A stretch of 64,000 nucleotides of DNA, taken from NCBI RefSeq assembly GCF_016765655.2, contig NZ_CP086106.1, positions 186,001 through 250,000 on the forward strand. The letters run 5' to 3'. The position numbers were made by a program, and so were the translations under genes. This DNA comes from Skermanella mucosa (GTDB taxonomy: Bacteria > Pseudomonadota > Alphaproteobacteria > Azospirillales > Azospirillaceae). The notes under the pieces were generated by a model. That model was not told the DNA's origin. It did not search any database and saw only the letters and a list, made by a program, of their open reading frames with translations. Of the stretch, positions 1 through 7,521 are shown one piece after another (within the stretch, counting starts at the first letter, position 1; every line of letters begins with the position of its first letter).

Positions 1-292
1 CGCAGGTCATGCCGCCGACGCGCAGATCGAACTCGGCGGCCGCGGGCTCGTAGCCCGCCCTGATGATGGCATCGACGACGCCTTGGGTATCGGGTCTGGG
101 ATCGACGAAGGTGATCCGCGCCTTCTCGGTCGCGAGGTTCACGGACACGTCGGTGACGCCCTCCACCTTGCGGATGGCCTTCTCCACGCGACCCACGCAC
201 GATGCACAGGTCATCCCACCGATCCCGATATCGATTTCGGACGCGGCCTGCTCCTGCGGCGCGACCGTCTCCCTTGCAGCTGCGTAAGCCAT
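1..292 (-). CDS. copA: Copper-translocating P-type ATPase CopA, N-terminal part (cut by window edge)
   Basis: Only the first 97 codons lie in the window. The minus-strand reading starts at ATG 292 and encodes a short leader, then a heavy-metal-associated (HMA) domain with the metal-binding motif GMTCASC at about residues 26-32. A second HMA domain begins with GMTC exactly where the window ends. Two tandem N-terminal HMA domains are typical of bacterial Cu(I)-exporting P1B-type ATPases in the inner membrane. The catalytic core lies outside the window, so copper specificity rests on the CASC motif, the CueR-type promoter directly upstream and the neighbouring copper genes. A mercury or silver role is less likely but cannot be excluded. 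Confidence 0.85.
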   Translation of the reverse strand, partial: MAYAAARETVAPQEQAASEIDIGIGGMTCASCVGRVEKAIRKVEGVTDVSVNLATEKARITFVDPRPDTQGVVDAIIRAGYEPAAAEFDLRVGGMTC

Positions 293-323
293 GAATGGCT
301 CCTGTTCTCCATAACTGCAGACG

Positions 324-354
324 TAGATAGGCCTTCCAGCTATTGGAAGGTCAA
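324..354 (-). promoter_or_regulatory. CueR/MerR-type promoter of copA
   Basis: On the minus strand a -35 box TTGACC (349-354) and a -10 box TATCTA (324-329) are separated by 19 bp. The spacer carries the dyad CCTTCCAATAGCTGGAAGG (332-350). A 19-bp spacer filled by such a dyad is the hallmark of promoters untwisted by MerR-family activators, and this dyad is close to known CueR sites. The copA start codon lies about 30 bp downstream. No cueR gene is in the window. Confidence 0.8.
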
Positions 355-520
355 GGGGGATTCTTGATCGAGCGTTTCACCGGTGGCAAATCCAGGGCAG
401 CTGCCAAGCCGACACAAACGGCCAGCGCAGTTGCTCACGCTGGCCGCGTCCCGGGCTTACAACTAATCCGAAGCTTGGCGTACCTCAATCCTGCCGGCGG
501 GCCAATACGCCGTCCTCGCA

Positions 521-862
521 CTACTGAGACATCATTTCTCGGCAGTGCTGCATCATCTGTGAGTGGTCCATCTGGCCCATGCCACTGGAATTCGCGGCAC
601 CACCGTGGGCCATGCCGCCGCCCTGCATCGTACCGGACCCGTCCCCCTGCATCATGGCGCGGCAGTGCTGCATCATCTGAGTATGATCCATCTGGCCCAT
701 GCGCGAGTGGTCCATCTGCCCCATGCCGGAGGTGCCCATGGTCCCGCTCTGGCCGGTCGGTGAAGCCGTCCGCGGCGCCTGGGCTGTTCCGCTGGAGCAG
801 GCGGCCAGGCCCACCGCAAGGGCGGCGAAAGCGCTGGTCCGTAGTGTGTAATTGATCATCAT
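521..862 (-). CDS. Met/His-rich lipoprotein, probable periplasmic copper binder
   Basis: The start was placed at the double ATG (857-862) preceded by a GGGAGAG ribosome site. The protein then begins MMINYTLRTSAF and has a lipoprotein signal with lipobox LAAC. The mature part is dominated by repeats of the type MGQMDHSQMMQHC, with two long units ending in HCR(A/E)MM. Met-x-x-Met and His clusters of this kind bind Cu(I)/Cu(II) in proteins such as CopC, PcoE and SilE, but I cannot assign a named family. It lies between copA and a copZ-like gene on the same strand, so a role in periplasmic copper buffering is inferred. The duplicated unit is also visible in DNA, as near-identical stretches at about 543-560 and 661-678. 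Confidence 0.7.
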   Translation of the reverse strand: MMINYTLRTSAFAALAVGLAACSSGTAQAPRTASPTGQSGTMGTSGMGQMDHSRMGQMDHTQMMQHCRAMMQGDGSGTMQGGGMAHGGAANSSGMGQMDHSQMMQHCREMMSQ

Positions 863-1003
863 CGTCTCTCTCCCTGACACTGTTAAAAAAACCAGCAGGA
901 GCCGCCATCCGTCGGGACAGCTTTCGCGGATGTTCGGTTCCCATCCAAAAAGGAGCAGCCTGGGAGCGCGCAGCGTCACCCTAGCTCCCTTGTCACTACG
1001 CCT

Positions 1004-1204
1004 TTACGCCGCGTCGCGGACGTCGTATCCGGCGTCCTCGATGGCTTGTCGAACCGCACGCTCGTCGGCGCTGCCCTCGATAGTCACCTCGCCGGCCTTC
1101 AGATCCACAAGAGCGCGTTCGACCGCGGGCACGGCCTCGACGGCCTTGGTGACGGTCTGGGCGCAATGACCGCAGGTCATTCCCGCGACTTTTAGCTTTA
1201 GCAT
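1004..1204 (-). CDS. copZ: CopZ-like HMA metallochaperone
   Basis: A 66-residue protein that is a single heavy-metal-associated domain with the metal site MTCGHC near the N-terminus and the usual beta-alpha-beta-beta-alpha-beta pattern. Such proteins carry Cu(I) in the cytoplasm and pass it to CopA-type ATPases and copper sensors. A strong GGAGGAGA ribosome site stands before ATG 1204. It is about 65% identical by eye to the second copy at 12151-12351, so the island holds two paralogues. No MerR-type dyad is obvious upstream of this copy, unlike the second one. MerP (mercury) is an alternative for any single HMA protein, but mer genes are absent here. Confidence 0.8.
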   Translation of the reverse strand: MLKLKVAGMTCGHCAQTVTKAVEAVPAVERALVDLKAGEVTIEGSADERAVRQAIEDAGYDVRDAA

Positions 1205-1426
1205 GATGGTCTCCTCCGTGAATAATGGCTACTACTCTGTTCACGTACTCGTGTTTTATGATCAGACGGATCGGGGACCGGGAATTCGGCTCCAGATAAG
1301 TGCACTTGCCGATGGTCGGTGGCGTTGCGACGCTTCGTTTCTGCACGCGAGGGCCTCTAGTGACGTGGGCTTCGGGCCACAGTCTGGCGGGCACTCCCAC
1401 AGCCAACTTGCACCCTCCGGCTTTCT

Positions 1427-2008
1427 TCACGGTGATTCCACCGGCGGCTCGGACGTGCAGTCCAGATAGCCGCGATACCCAACTTTGAGGTTCGGCTCAA
1501 TTTCGAAAATCATGTTCGCCTCCTGGCGTTGAACGCCGTCACCATTATCGGCGCTTGTTCCGGGATCAGGCAAAACAGTCATTCGGATTGGATCGGCAAC
1601 CAGAGAGAAATTCCCACCCTGCCCGCTGCCATTGCCGTCATCGATCGGTTCTGGTTCCAGGGCGACCAAGCTCCCGTTCAACTTGACGACCCCGCCACCC
1701 GCACCTCCATCAGGGTCCATGTTCACTGACAGAACCGGCCCACCCGAAGTTGTGTATCGGAACTGGCAGTAGAGTCCCGACCCGACCGCTTTGCGAATTT
1801 GCGCGTCGTTCATCGTGGCGGGATTGACTTTAGGGATATGTGCCCCCGAAAGCGCTTCCTCCGCGGGCACGAGCCTCGCGATCTCGGGTGCTTGCACGGC
1901 CTCCAAGTCATCATCCGGTGCGTCATTCTGATCGCATCCCGCGAGCAGCCCGGGGATGAGTATAAGAAGAAAAGGCACCTGCCCGATCCGGGGAAAGAAC
2001 TCGCCCAT
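1427..2008 (-). CDS. Hypothetical lipoprotein, translationally coupled to DUF305 gene
   Basis: A 193-residue protein with an N-terminal signal and lipobox LLAGC (Cys about residue 25), so it should be anchored in the outer or inner membrane facing the periplasm. The mature part is acidic and contains a glycine-rich stretch near its middle. I recognise no family. Its ATG (2006-2008) overlaps the stop of the DUF305 gene by one base (TGATG), which indicates coupling. It is the last gene of a cytochrome c / DUF305 / lipoprotein operon embedded in copper genes, so a metal- or redox-stress role is plausible but unproven. Confidence 0.7.
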   Translation of the reverse strand: MGEFFPRIGQVPFLLILIPGLLAGCDQNDAPDDDLEAVQAPEIARLVPAEEALSGAHIPKVNPATMNDAQIRKAVGSGLYCQFRYTTSGGPVLSVNMDPDGGAGGGVVKLNGSLVALEPEPIDDGNGSGQGGNFSLVADPIRMTVLPDPGTSADNGDGVQRQEANMIFEIEPNLKVGYRGYLDCTSEPPVESP

Positions 2009-2463
2009 CAGTCCCGCGCCTCCAGGTCGGCGGCGAGGTACTTCATCTCCGCGATCTCACGCTCCTGCGCCTCGATGATCTCGTCCGCGAGCTCACGAAC
2101 CCGTGGATCGGTAATCTGCGCACGCTCGCTCGTCAGGATCGCGATCGAATGGTGTGGGATCATCGCCCGCATGTACTCGACATCATCCACCGTCGCCTGA
2201 CTGCGCACGATCCAGAGCGCAAAGGCGAACACCATAATTGCCCCCCCGAATATGGCGAGGTTGACCGCCCGCTTCCTGTACATGCCCAGCATATAGCCGA
2301 GCATGATGACGGACATAGTCGCCCCCATGACGAGGGCCATCCAGGCGCGGGTCTCGCTCCAGAAGATGTGCTCGAAGGAATAGGTGTTCAGGTACATCAG
2401 ACCGTACATGACGACGGTCGAGGTCGCGATCATTGCGGCGAAGCGCCAGTACGACATCTGCAT
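2008..2463 (-). CDS. DUF305-family membrane protein
   Basis: A 151-residue protein with three predicted membrane segments (about residues 7-25, 40-60 and 66-86), followed by a C-terminal domain with MIPHHS and a Glu-rich helix. The MIPHHS motif is characteristic of DUF305, a ferritin-like four-helix family often found beside copper-resistance genes and thought to bind metal. Usual family members are secreted; here the domain follows a membrane anchor. A GGAGAACGAG ribosome site precedes ATG 2463. It sits between a cytochrome c gene and a lipoprotein gene on the same strand with tight spacing. Confidence 0.8.
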   Translation of the reverse strand: MQMSYWRFAAMIATSTVVMYGLMYLNTYSFEHIFWSETRAWMALVMGATMSVIMLGYMLGMYRKRAVNLAIFGGAIMVFAFALWIVRSQATVDDVEYMRAMIPHHSIAILTSERAQITDPRVRELADEIIEAQEREIAEMKYLAADLEARD

Positions 2464-2497
2464 GAGGCTCGTTCTCCGTGGTTAGCGCGCCCTAAAG

Positions 2498-3049
2498 TCA
2501 GTTCGAATGGCCGCCGCTGGATGCCGCGCCGCCCAGCGCCGCGTACTCTTCGGGCGTCATGGCCGGCAGCTCCTTGACGAAAGCGGCGATGCTCCAGAGC
2601 GCCCGGTCGTCATGGGTCGGCCCGAACGCTGGCATTCCGGACATCTTCACTCCATGCTTGACGAGCCAGAATATCTCCTCCGGTTCCCACTCGGCAGCCG
2701 CCTCGGCGAGATGAGGCGGCCTCGGCCGCATGCCGTTTGCCCAAGTGGACCGCTCGACGCCCGGTCCGGCGTGGCAATGCTGGCACATCGACTTGTAGGA
2801 ACCTGCACCGGCTCCGATCATTTCCGGGGTAAGGCTTTCGGGTGCGCCAACGTCCGCAGCGCGACTCTTGACGGAGTTGTGGAGGGTGGTGTCGAACGCC
2901 CACCGCGTAAAGGAGGTGTGTTCCTCCGTCGCGGCGACGTTGAACGCCCCCGAGTAGATGAAGAATAAGCCGGCGACGCCAAGCAACGCTAGAACGCCCA
3001 GGGCACCGGCAGTAACGGAAAGGCCTACGGTTTTCTTCCGGTTATCCAT
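2498..3049 (-). CDS. Membrane-anchored class I c-type cytochrome
   Basis: The protein has a positively charged start (MDNRKK), one hydrophobic segment of about 25 residues acting as signal or anchor, a heme-attachment motif CQHCH near residue 90 and a likely axial Met in MSGMPAFG. That makes it a monoheme periplasmic cytochrome c of about 183 residues. The open frame reaches back to 3121, but ATG 3049 (or 3055) is favoured because GGAAAGAG lies just upstream. It heads the operon with DUF305 and the lipoprotein. Cytochromes of this kind recur in copper islands, possibly as electron partners of metal oxidases; the partner is not in view. Confidence 0.8.
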   Translation of the reverse strand: MDNRKKTVGLSVTAGALGVLALLGVAGLFFIYSGAFNVAATEEHTSFTRWAFDTTLHNSVKSRAADVGAPESLTPEMIGAGAGSYKSMCQHCHAGPGVERSTWANGMRPRPPHLAEAAAEWEPEEIFWLVKHGVKMSGMPAFGPTHDDRALWSIAAFVKELPAMTPEEYAALGGAASSGGHSN

Positions 3050-3213
3050 CTCCATCTCTTTCCGGCATAATTTCTCAATGCCTTTTCCACGCTCACTCTC
3101 CGGTTTGTTGCACATGGGCATCTCCGCCCCGTAGCTAGTGGCGTCCGCAAAACACGCAGGTCATCTCACAGAAAGTTATTTGCAACTTGCCGGGTGACTG
3201 GGCTACACCCTGG

Positions 3214-3414
3214 TTATGTTTTTCCGGGTGTCCGATTGAGTTCGACCTCGCGGGCGGCTGTGCCCCGATCAGCGGGCGCCCCCTTCATGTCTTCGCTTAC
3301 CCTCTGAACTTCGGCAGCGCTGTTTCGCTCGGGGCGACGCGGTTCCTGTGGGCTGGTTTGCCGCTCGAGATCTTCGTCGGTGCCTTGCCTGGCGTTGCTC
3401 TCTTTGCTTTCCAT
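3214..3414 (-). CDS. Small hydrophilic hypothetical protein
   Basis: A 66-residue, highly charged protein (start MESKESNARQ) with no membrane segment, no cysteine and no family I recognise. It is called because a very good ribosome site, GAGGAGGATC, stands four bases before ATG 3414. It lies just downstream of a truncated permease on the same strand. It could be a real small gene or a chance frame behind a good Shine-Dalgarno sequence. Confidence 0.45.
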   Translation of the reverse strand: MESKESNARQGTDEDLERQTSPQEPRRPERNSAAEVQRVSEDMKGAPADRGTAAREVELNRTPGKT

Positions 3415-3445
3415 AAGATCCTCCTCGTTATCCTCCGGGATGGGG

Positions 3446-3649
3446 TTAAAGCCGAGACGACGAGATGAATCCGAAGAGGGACGCCAGTCCTGCCTGCTTC
3501 GGCCCGCGCTCGCCGAGCGCCTTGCCCATTTGCTCGCGGCTGACAAGTACCTGGATGCCTGCGGAGATGATGTAGCCGAAGGTGAGTACTCAGAGCGCCT
3601 GCCACAGCATGCCGGTACCGGTGTACAAGGCTCTCCAAACATGAACCAT
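3446..3649 (-). pseudogene. Fragment of YraQ-type permease (DUF318 family)
   Basis: Translating from ATG 3649 gives MVHVWRALYTGTGMLWQAL, an in-frame TGA, then VLTFGYIISAGIQVLVSREQ, and further on LGERGPKQAGLASLFGFISSS before a TAA at 3446. This matches the start of YraQ/DUF318 permeases, membrane transporters often linked to metal or arsenic genes, where Trp is expected at the TGA position. The protein stops after the first transmembrane hairpin of a normally 300-residue or longer family, so it is both interrupted and truncated. Family assignment is from memory of the motif around GERGPKQAGLASLFGFISSS. Confidence 0.6.
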
Positions 3650-3807
3650 ACTCCCTAGTCCGTTCAATCTGCCGGTGCGGCACCCTCGAAATAGTGACGA
3701 CCTTGCCGATCAAGGCCTCGTCCGCCGCGCGGCGATCAGTCCGGGCGCGGTCTTCTTTCGGATGAGCGACCCCGCGGAGAACGGATCCACGAGGTCGCCC
3801 AAGTCGA

Positions 3808-4212
3808 TCAGGCGGCCATGCTCTGAAGCGCGGCCTGACAAGCCTGCTCACAGCGTCGGCACGACTCCGCGCAGATCCGGCAATGCTCGTGCATCGACGC
3901 ATGGCTGTCGCATTCTGCGCCGCACATACGGCAAGCGGCCGCGCAGGCCTGCAGCGTTAAACGGATCAGTTCTTCATTGGACCCTGTACGGCGTGTCGCG
4001 ATCGATCCAGTGGCAGCACAGATATCTGCACAATCAAGGTTGAGCCGAATGCACTGGCGAAGCTCCTTGACCATGTCTTCAGCGAGGCAGGCATCTGCGC
4101 ACGCGGTGCAGGTTTGGGCACAGGAGTAACATTCCTCAATGCAGCGAATCAGGGCATCATTGATATTACCCTTTACTTCCGGGTGCGTTCCGATCATCTC
4201 GCGAGCTAACAT
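3808..4212 (-). CDS. Cys-rich four-helix-bundle copper-binding protein (DUF326), copy 1
   Basis: A 134-residue cytosolic-looking protein with about 20 cysteines arranged as CxxC and CxxxC pairs along helices (for example CIEECYSCAQTC and CAESCRRCEQACQ). This is the pattern of DUF326 / copper storage protein-like four-helix bundles, whose cysteines line the core and bind many Cu(I) ions. GGGAG stands eight bases before ATG 4212. A paralogue exists in pieces between 13873 and 20052. A conserved operator-containing block lies about 250 bp upstream (4375-4545). Cu(I) storage or buffering is inferred from family and context. Confidence 0.85.
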   Translation of the reverse strand: MLAREMIGTHPEVKGNINDALIRCIEECYSCAQTCTACADACLAEDMVKELRQCIRLNLDCADICAATGSIATRRTGSNEELIRLTLQACAAACRMCGAECDSHASMHEHCRICAESCRRCEQACQAALQSMAA

Positions 4213-4800
4213 ATCACGTTCTCCCAATGTTTGGCGCAAAGGTTTGATCCAGCAGCGTGCTTCCTCTTTCCAACCGTAATAGAGGATGTAGATTAGTCCA
4301 GGATCCGAAATAGAGAATGCTTTCGGTAAGGACGTAACCTCACGCAGATTGCTCCAGCAAGAGGATCTGAGTGCCTGGCCATGTTCATGTCGGTTTCCTC
4401 GTCCGGTTGGTGCCCTTCCAACATTCCACATCGCCCAGCCGTTTCGCGCATCAGGTCACTTGTAACACTTCGTAACAAGCCAAAACTTTCTGAAACACAA
4501 TCGCCTGCATCTGAGTCACTGCCGGGGTGTTAGATCCCATTTTATGATCGGACAAACCCACACCACATGGTAGGAAGATGCCCCTTAACCTACAACATTT
4601 TGCATTCTCGGGTATTTATCACACGGGTTCTTATTGGACTGTCTTGGTGGTCGCAGCGTACGAGAATATAGAGAATTATAGCCGTATTTTGTATAGTCTA
4701 CAGAAATTCACGGTTTTGCGTCTGGATGGCTTCCATTCTTCCTTGCTGTCCTCGGTGCAGCAGGCGCCGCCTGATCCGGTTCGGCTTCATCGCCGGCAAG
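4213..4800. other. Long intergenic region with conserved promoter block
   Basis: No convincing gene. It holds the regulatory block shared with 9025-9200 and 20465-20640 (see box at 4462). On the minus strand the block contains AGGAAACCGAC followed by ATGAACATG, a possible leader or the relic start of a lost gene. The stretch 4600-4740 is unusually AT-rich for this window. Confidence 0.5.
4462..4477 (+). promoter_or_regulatory. GTAACA direct-repeat operator, copy 1
   Basis: GTAACACTTCGTAACA: two GTAACA half-sites with a 10-base period, as expected for an OmpR/PhoB-type regulator binding one face of the helix. The same 16 bases recur at 9120 and 20557, with a variant at 26628. This copy lies about 250 bp upstream of the minus-strand DUF326 gene. 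Confidence 0.6.
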
Positions 4801-5391
4801 CAGAGGTAGCGCTGTAAACGGTGCCGCTACCAGTTCACTCGACCTGAAGTCCATCGCACGCCGGAACCGACGCGATGCGCGGCCGTCAGTCTGTACGGCT
4901 ACAGTCTGTCGTTCAACGCCGTGGCCGACCTGCTCGGCACGACGACGCAGTCGATGCTGCGCTGGGTTGTGCCGCTATGTCGATCAGTACTGCGCCAAGC
5001 CGCCGCCGAGCGACGCGGTGGTGATCGAACTCGATGAAATGTGGCGCTTCGTGCAGCGCAAGGACAACAAAGTCTGGATCTGGAAAGCCTATGACCACGT
5101 GACCGGATGGCTGGTTGACCGGGAGTGCAGTGGCCGAGACGAGCGGACCTTCCGGCGGCTGTTCGACCGCTTCGCGCGCTGGAAGGTGGCTGTTCTGCTC
5201 CGACCGCTATGTCGTCTACCCGCTGGTGCTCGCGGTCGGCAGCCATTATCAGGGCACGGGCGAGACCGTTACCCTGGAGGGCAACAATGGCCAGCAGCGG
5301 CATTGGACCCCGATCCTGCGGCGGCGCTCTATCGTCATTTCCAAGTCCCTCGCCATGCCTCTCGCGCATCCAATGGATGCGCTGTCGGCCT
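4801..5391 (+). pseudogene. Degenerate IS1-family transposase
   Basis: The plus strand encodes, across several frames, RCKRCRYQFT (the InsA-type zinc ribbon end), YGYSLSFNAVADLLG, then IELDEMWRFV with WIWKAYDHVTGWLVD, and SDRYVVYPLV. These correspond in order to the InsA and InsB regions of IS1-family transposases, including the E/D catalytic region. There is an in-frame TAG near 4807 and at least two frameshifts (about 4965 and 5190), so no active enzyme can be made. Terminal repeats were not found. Confidence 0.65.
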
Positions 5392-5989
5392 GACAGCGGC
5401 GGCTTGCCACCGCGAACGGGATCGAGCGTCGGGTCGCCCTGTTTGCCCGTCTGCACGTCAACAAGCAGGCTGCTCCTGAAATGTACAGGCTGCCGATCCA
5501 CACCGGCAGGTCTTTTGCAATCAGCTAAAATGCAGCACTAGCCCGTGAAACCCTCGCCCCGCACTTCGATTCGCCAACTTGGCTACGAAGGCGAGGCTCC
5601 TCCGAAACTCAGGAGTTGGACGCTGAAGAGTCCCTCGCCGTCTGTCCAGCACTCGACGCTGCGCCACCCCGCAGCCTCAGCCAAGCGGCGGAACCCTGCC
5701 ACGGTGTACTTGTAGGAAACTTCGGTGTGGATCGTCTCGCCGGCCTCGAAGCAGAATGGCACGCCCGCCACCTGCGCCGTCTGTGCCCAGAGGCTCTCCA
5801 AATGCATCTCAACTCGCCCGAGTCGCTCGTCATAGAAGGCCCGGTGGATGAAGCCGCCGAGGTCGAACGTGCCGTCCAGTTCACGGTTGATCCGCTCAAG
5901 GAGGTTCAGGTTGAAGGCTGCGGTGACGCCGCGCGAATCGTTGTAGGCGGTGATCTGCCGTCGATGAAGTTGGACACCGGATTGTCCAT

Positions 5990-6373
5990 ATGGAAGAAGC
6001 GATGGAAGATCCGAAGAACACACCCAAGCTGCCGACGGACTCTGGTGAGAAAGCCGGGCCGAAGGTCATTCAGCGCTGGAGCGCCGCCCGCAAACGCGAG
6101 GTGGTCCTCCGTCTGCTGCGCGGTGAATCGCTCGACCTGATTTCCCGGGAGATCGGCATCGAGACTTATCGGCTGGAGCGTTGGCGCGACAAGGCGCTGA
6201 CGGCGATGGATGCCGGCCTGAAGGAGCGCGCCGACGACGATCCCGTCCAGGCTGGTCTCGACGCCGCCCACAAGCGGGTCGGCGAGCTGAGCATGGAAGT
6301 CGAGTTGCTGCGCGCCAAGATCGGGCGCCTGGAGGCTGGAACCCCTTTTCCCCGGGCGAGGTCGCGAAGATGA
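5990..6373 (+). CDS. IS3-family transposase OrfA (helix-turn-helix)
   Basis: A 127-residue protein with a DNA-binding helix-turn-helix region (WSAARKREVVLRLLRGESL then LDLISREIGIETYRLERWR) and a leucine-zipper-like tail (VGELSMEVELLRAKIG). This is the usual layout of IS3-group OrfA, which binds the terminal repeats. Its stop overlaps the orfB start as ATGA at 6370-6373, so OrfAB fusion by frameshifting or coupled translation is expected. Both reading frames are open. Confidence 0.8.
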   Translation: MEEAMEDPKNTPKLPTDSGEKAGPKVIQRWSAARKREVVLRLLRGESLDLISREIGIETYRLERWRDKALTAMDAGLKERADDDPVQAGLDAAHKRVGELSMEVELLRAKIGRLEAGTPFPRARSRR

Positions 6374-7263
6374 GCGCGGCGATCTCGCCTTCAACCCAGC
6401 GGCCCTACGGCGTGCAGCGGGTCTGCCGCATCTGGGCCCTGCCGCGCTCGACCTTCTACCAGGCGCGTCGCCCGGCCAACGCCGCTCCTGCCAGGCCACG
6501 CGGCCCCAGGCCGCCGGTCGATGACGCCAGCCTGCTCGCCGCCATCCGGGCCGACCTCGCCGCCTCGCCGTTCTCCGGCGAGGGCCACCGCAAGGTCTGG
6601 GCGCGCCTGCACTACGGCCTGGGCCTGCCGGTCGGTCGCAACCGCGTGCTGCGCCTGATGCGCGACAATCAGCTGCTCTCGCCGTTCCGGCGGCCGCCGC
6701 GCCCGGCCAACGACCATGACGGCACCATCCTGACCGAGGCCCCGGACGTCCTGTGGGGCACCGACGCTACCCTGGTGCAGACATCCCAAGAGGGCCGGGT
6801 CTGGGTATTCGCCGCCATCGACCACTTCAACTCCGAGGTCGTCGGGCATCATGTCTCGACCGATGGCTCGCGCTTCGCGGCACTCGAGCCAATCAGCCAG
6901 GCGGTGACATCCCGGTTCGGCGGGATCGCGGCCGATGCCGCCCGCGGCGTGGCGCTGCGCTTGGACAACGGGCCGCAGTACACGTCCCACCACTTCTCCC
7001 AGCAGATCGGCCACTGGGGCATGGCGCTGAGCTACGCCTTTGCGCACCAGCCGCAAGGCAACGGCGTCATCGAGCGGTTCTTCCGGACCCTCAAGGAACA
7101 GGCGATCTGGGGCCGGAGCTTCCGCACCGCCGCCGAAGTCAGGGCGGCGGTCAGCGATTTCGTGGCCCGCTACAACGCCGCTTGGCGACTGGAGCGGCTG
7201 GGCTACCTCAGCCCGCGCGACTACCGGAACCGCCACCGCCAGCCGGAAAGCCTTGCCGCATGA
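6370..7263 (+). CDS. IS3-family transposase OrfB (DDE integrase)
   Basis: A 297-residue protein with the rve integrase core: WGTDATLVQTSQ (first Asp), RLDNGPQYTSHHF (second Asp) and GNGVIERFFRTLKEQ (Glu), the DDE triad in the expected spacing, preceded by an HTH_21-like region (EGHRKVWARLHYG). The frame is intact and starts in a 4-base overlap with orfA. The element is probably still able to move if its left end is functional, which is doubtful because the left repeat looks truncated. Confidence 0.85.
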   Translation: MSAAISPSTQRPYGVQRVCRIWALPRSTFYQARRPANAAPARPRGPRPPVDDASLLAAIRADLAASPFSGEGHRKVWARLHYGLGLPVGRNRVLRLMRDNQLLSPFRRPPRPANDHDGTILTEAPDVLWGTDATLVQTSQEGRVWVFAAIDHFNSEVVGHHVSTDGSRFAALEPISQAVTSRFGGIAADAARGVALRLDNGPQYTSHHFSQQIGHWGMALSYAFAHQPQGNGVIERFFRTLKEQAIWGRSFRTAAEVRAAVSDFVARYNAAWRLERLGYLSPRDYRNRHRQPESLAA

Positions 7264-7521
7264 TCCATCCCGATGTTCGATCGAGGGCTGACCATCCCGC
7301 CGTCCCGACCTGCCACCCGGCAGGCCGCCGCGCGCAGGCCCGGTCAAGCAGGGCCATCGGCCCCCGCCACAGCGGCTTGTGCTTGACCGGGCCGAGCACG
7401 GTGGCATCCTTCCTTCAGGTCGGAAGCCCACAACCCCGACCAACCACCCCGTAACCCTTCGCCGGTGTCCAATCTATTGGTGGCGGTACAGGTGCAGCGT
7501 TGGAAGCCGAAGACTTCTCCA

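Larger units (their letters stand above)
5971..7490 (+). mobile_element. IS3-family insertion sequence inside egtD
   Basis: The element carries overlapping orfA and orfB on the plus strand. The right end reads TGTACCGCCACCAATAG on the minus strand, followed by TTGGACACCGG. The left flank has only TTGGACACCGG (about 5970-5980), so the outermost bases of the left terminal repeat appear lost, probably with the adjacent egtD deletion. A decayed relative of its 3' half lies at 11700-12116. No target duplication can be seen, consistent with a deletion on one side. Confidence 0.7.

Noticed and set aside
543-678. Direct repeats near 543 and 661 as an IS or CRISPR signal
   Set aside because: They encode the repeated QMMQHCR unit of the lipoprotein and are explained by internal gene duplication.
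435-944. Overlapping frames on both strands across 340-980
   Set aside because: They are shadows of the Met/His-rich lipoprotein gene; they lack ribosome sites and have Arg/Pro-rich composition typical of GC-rich antisense frames.
5583-6023. Independent 146-residue protein on the minus strand
   Set aside because: Its C-terminal part is the tail of EgtD and its first residues are read from IS sequence, so it is a pseudogene fragment.
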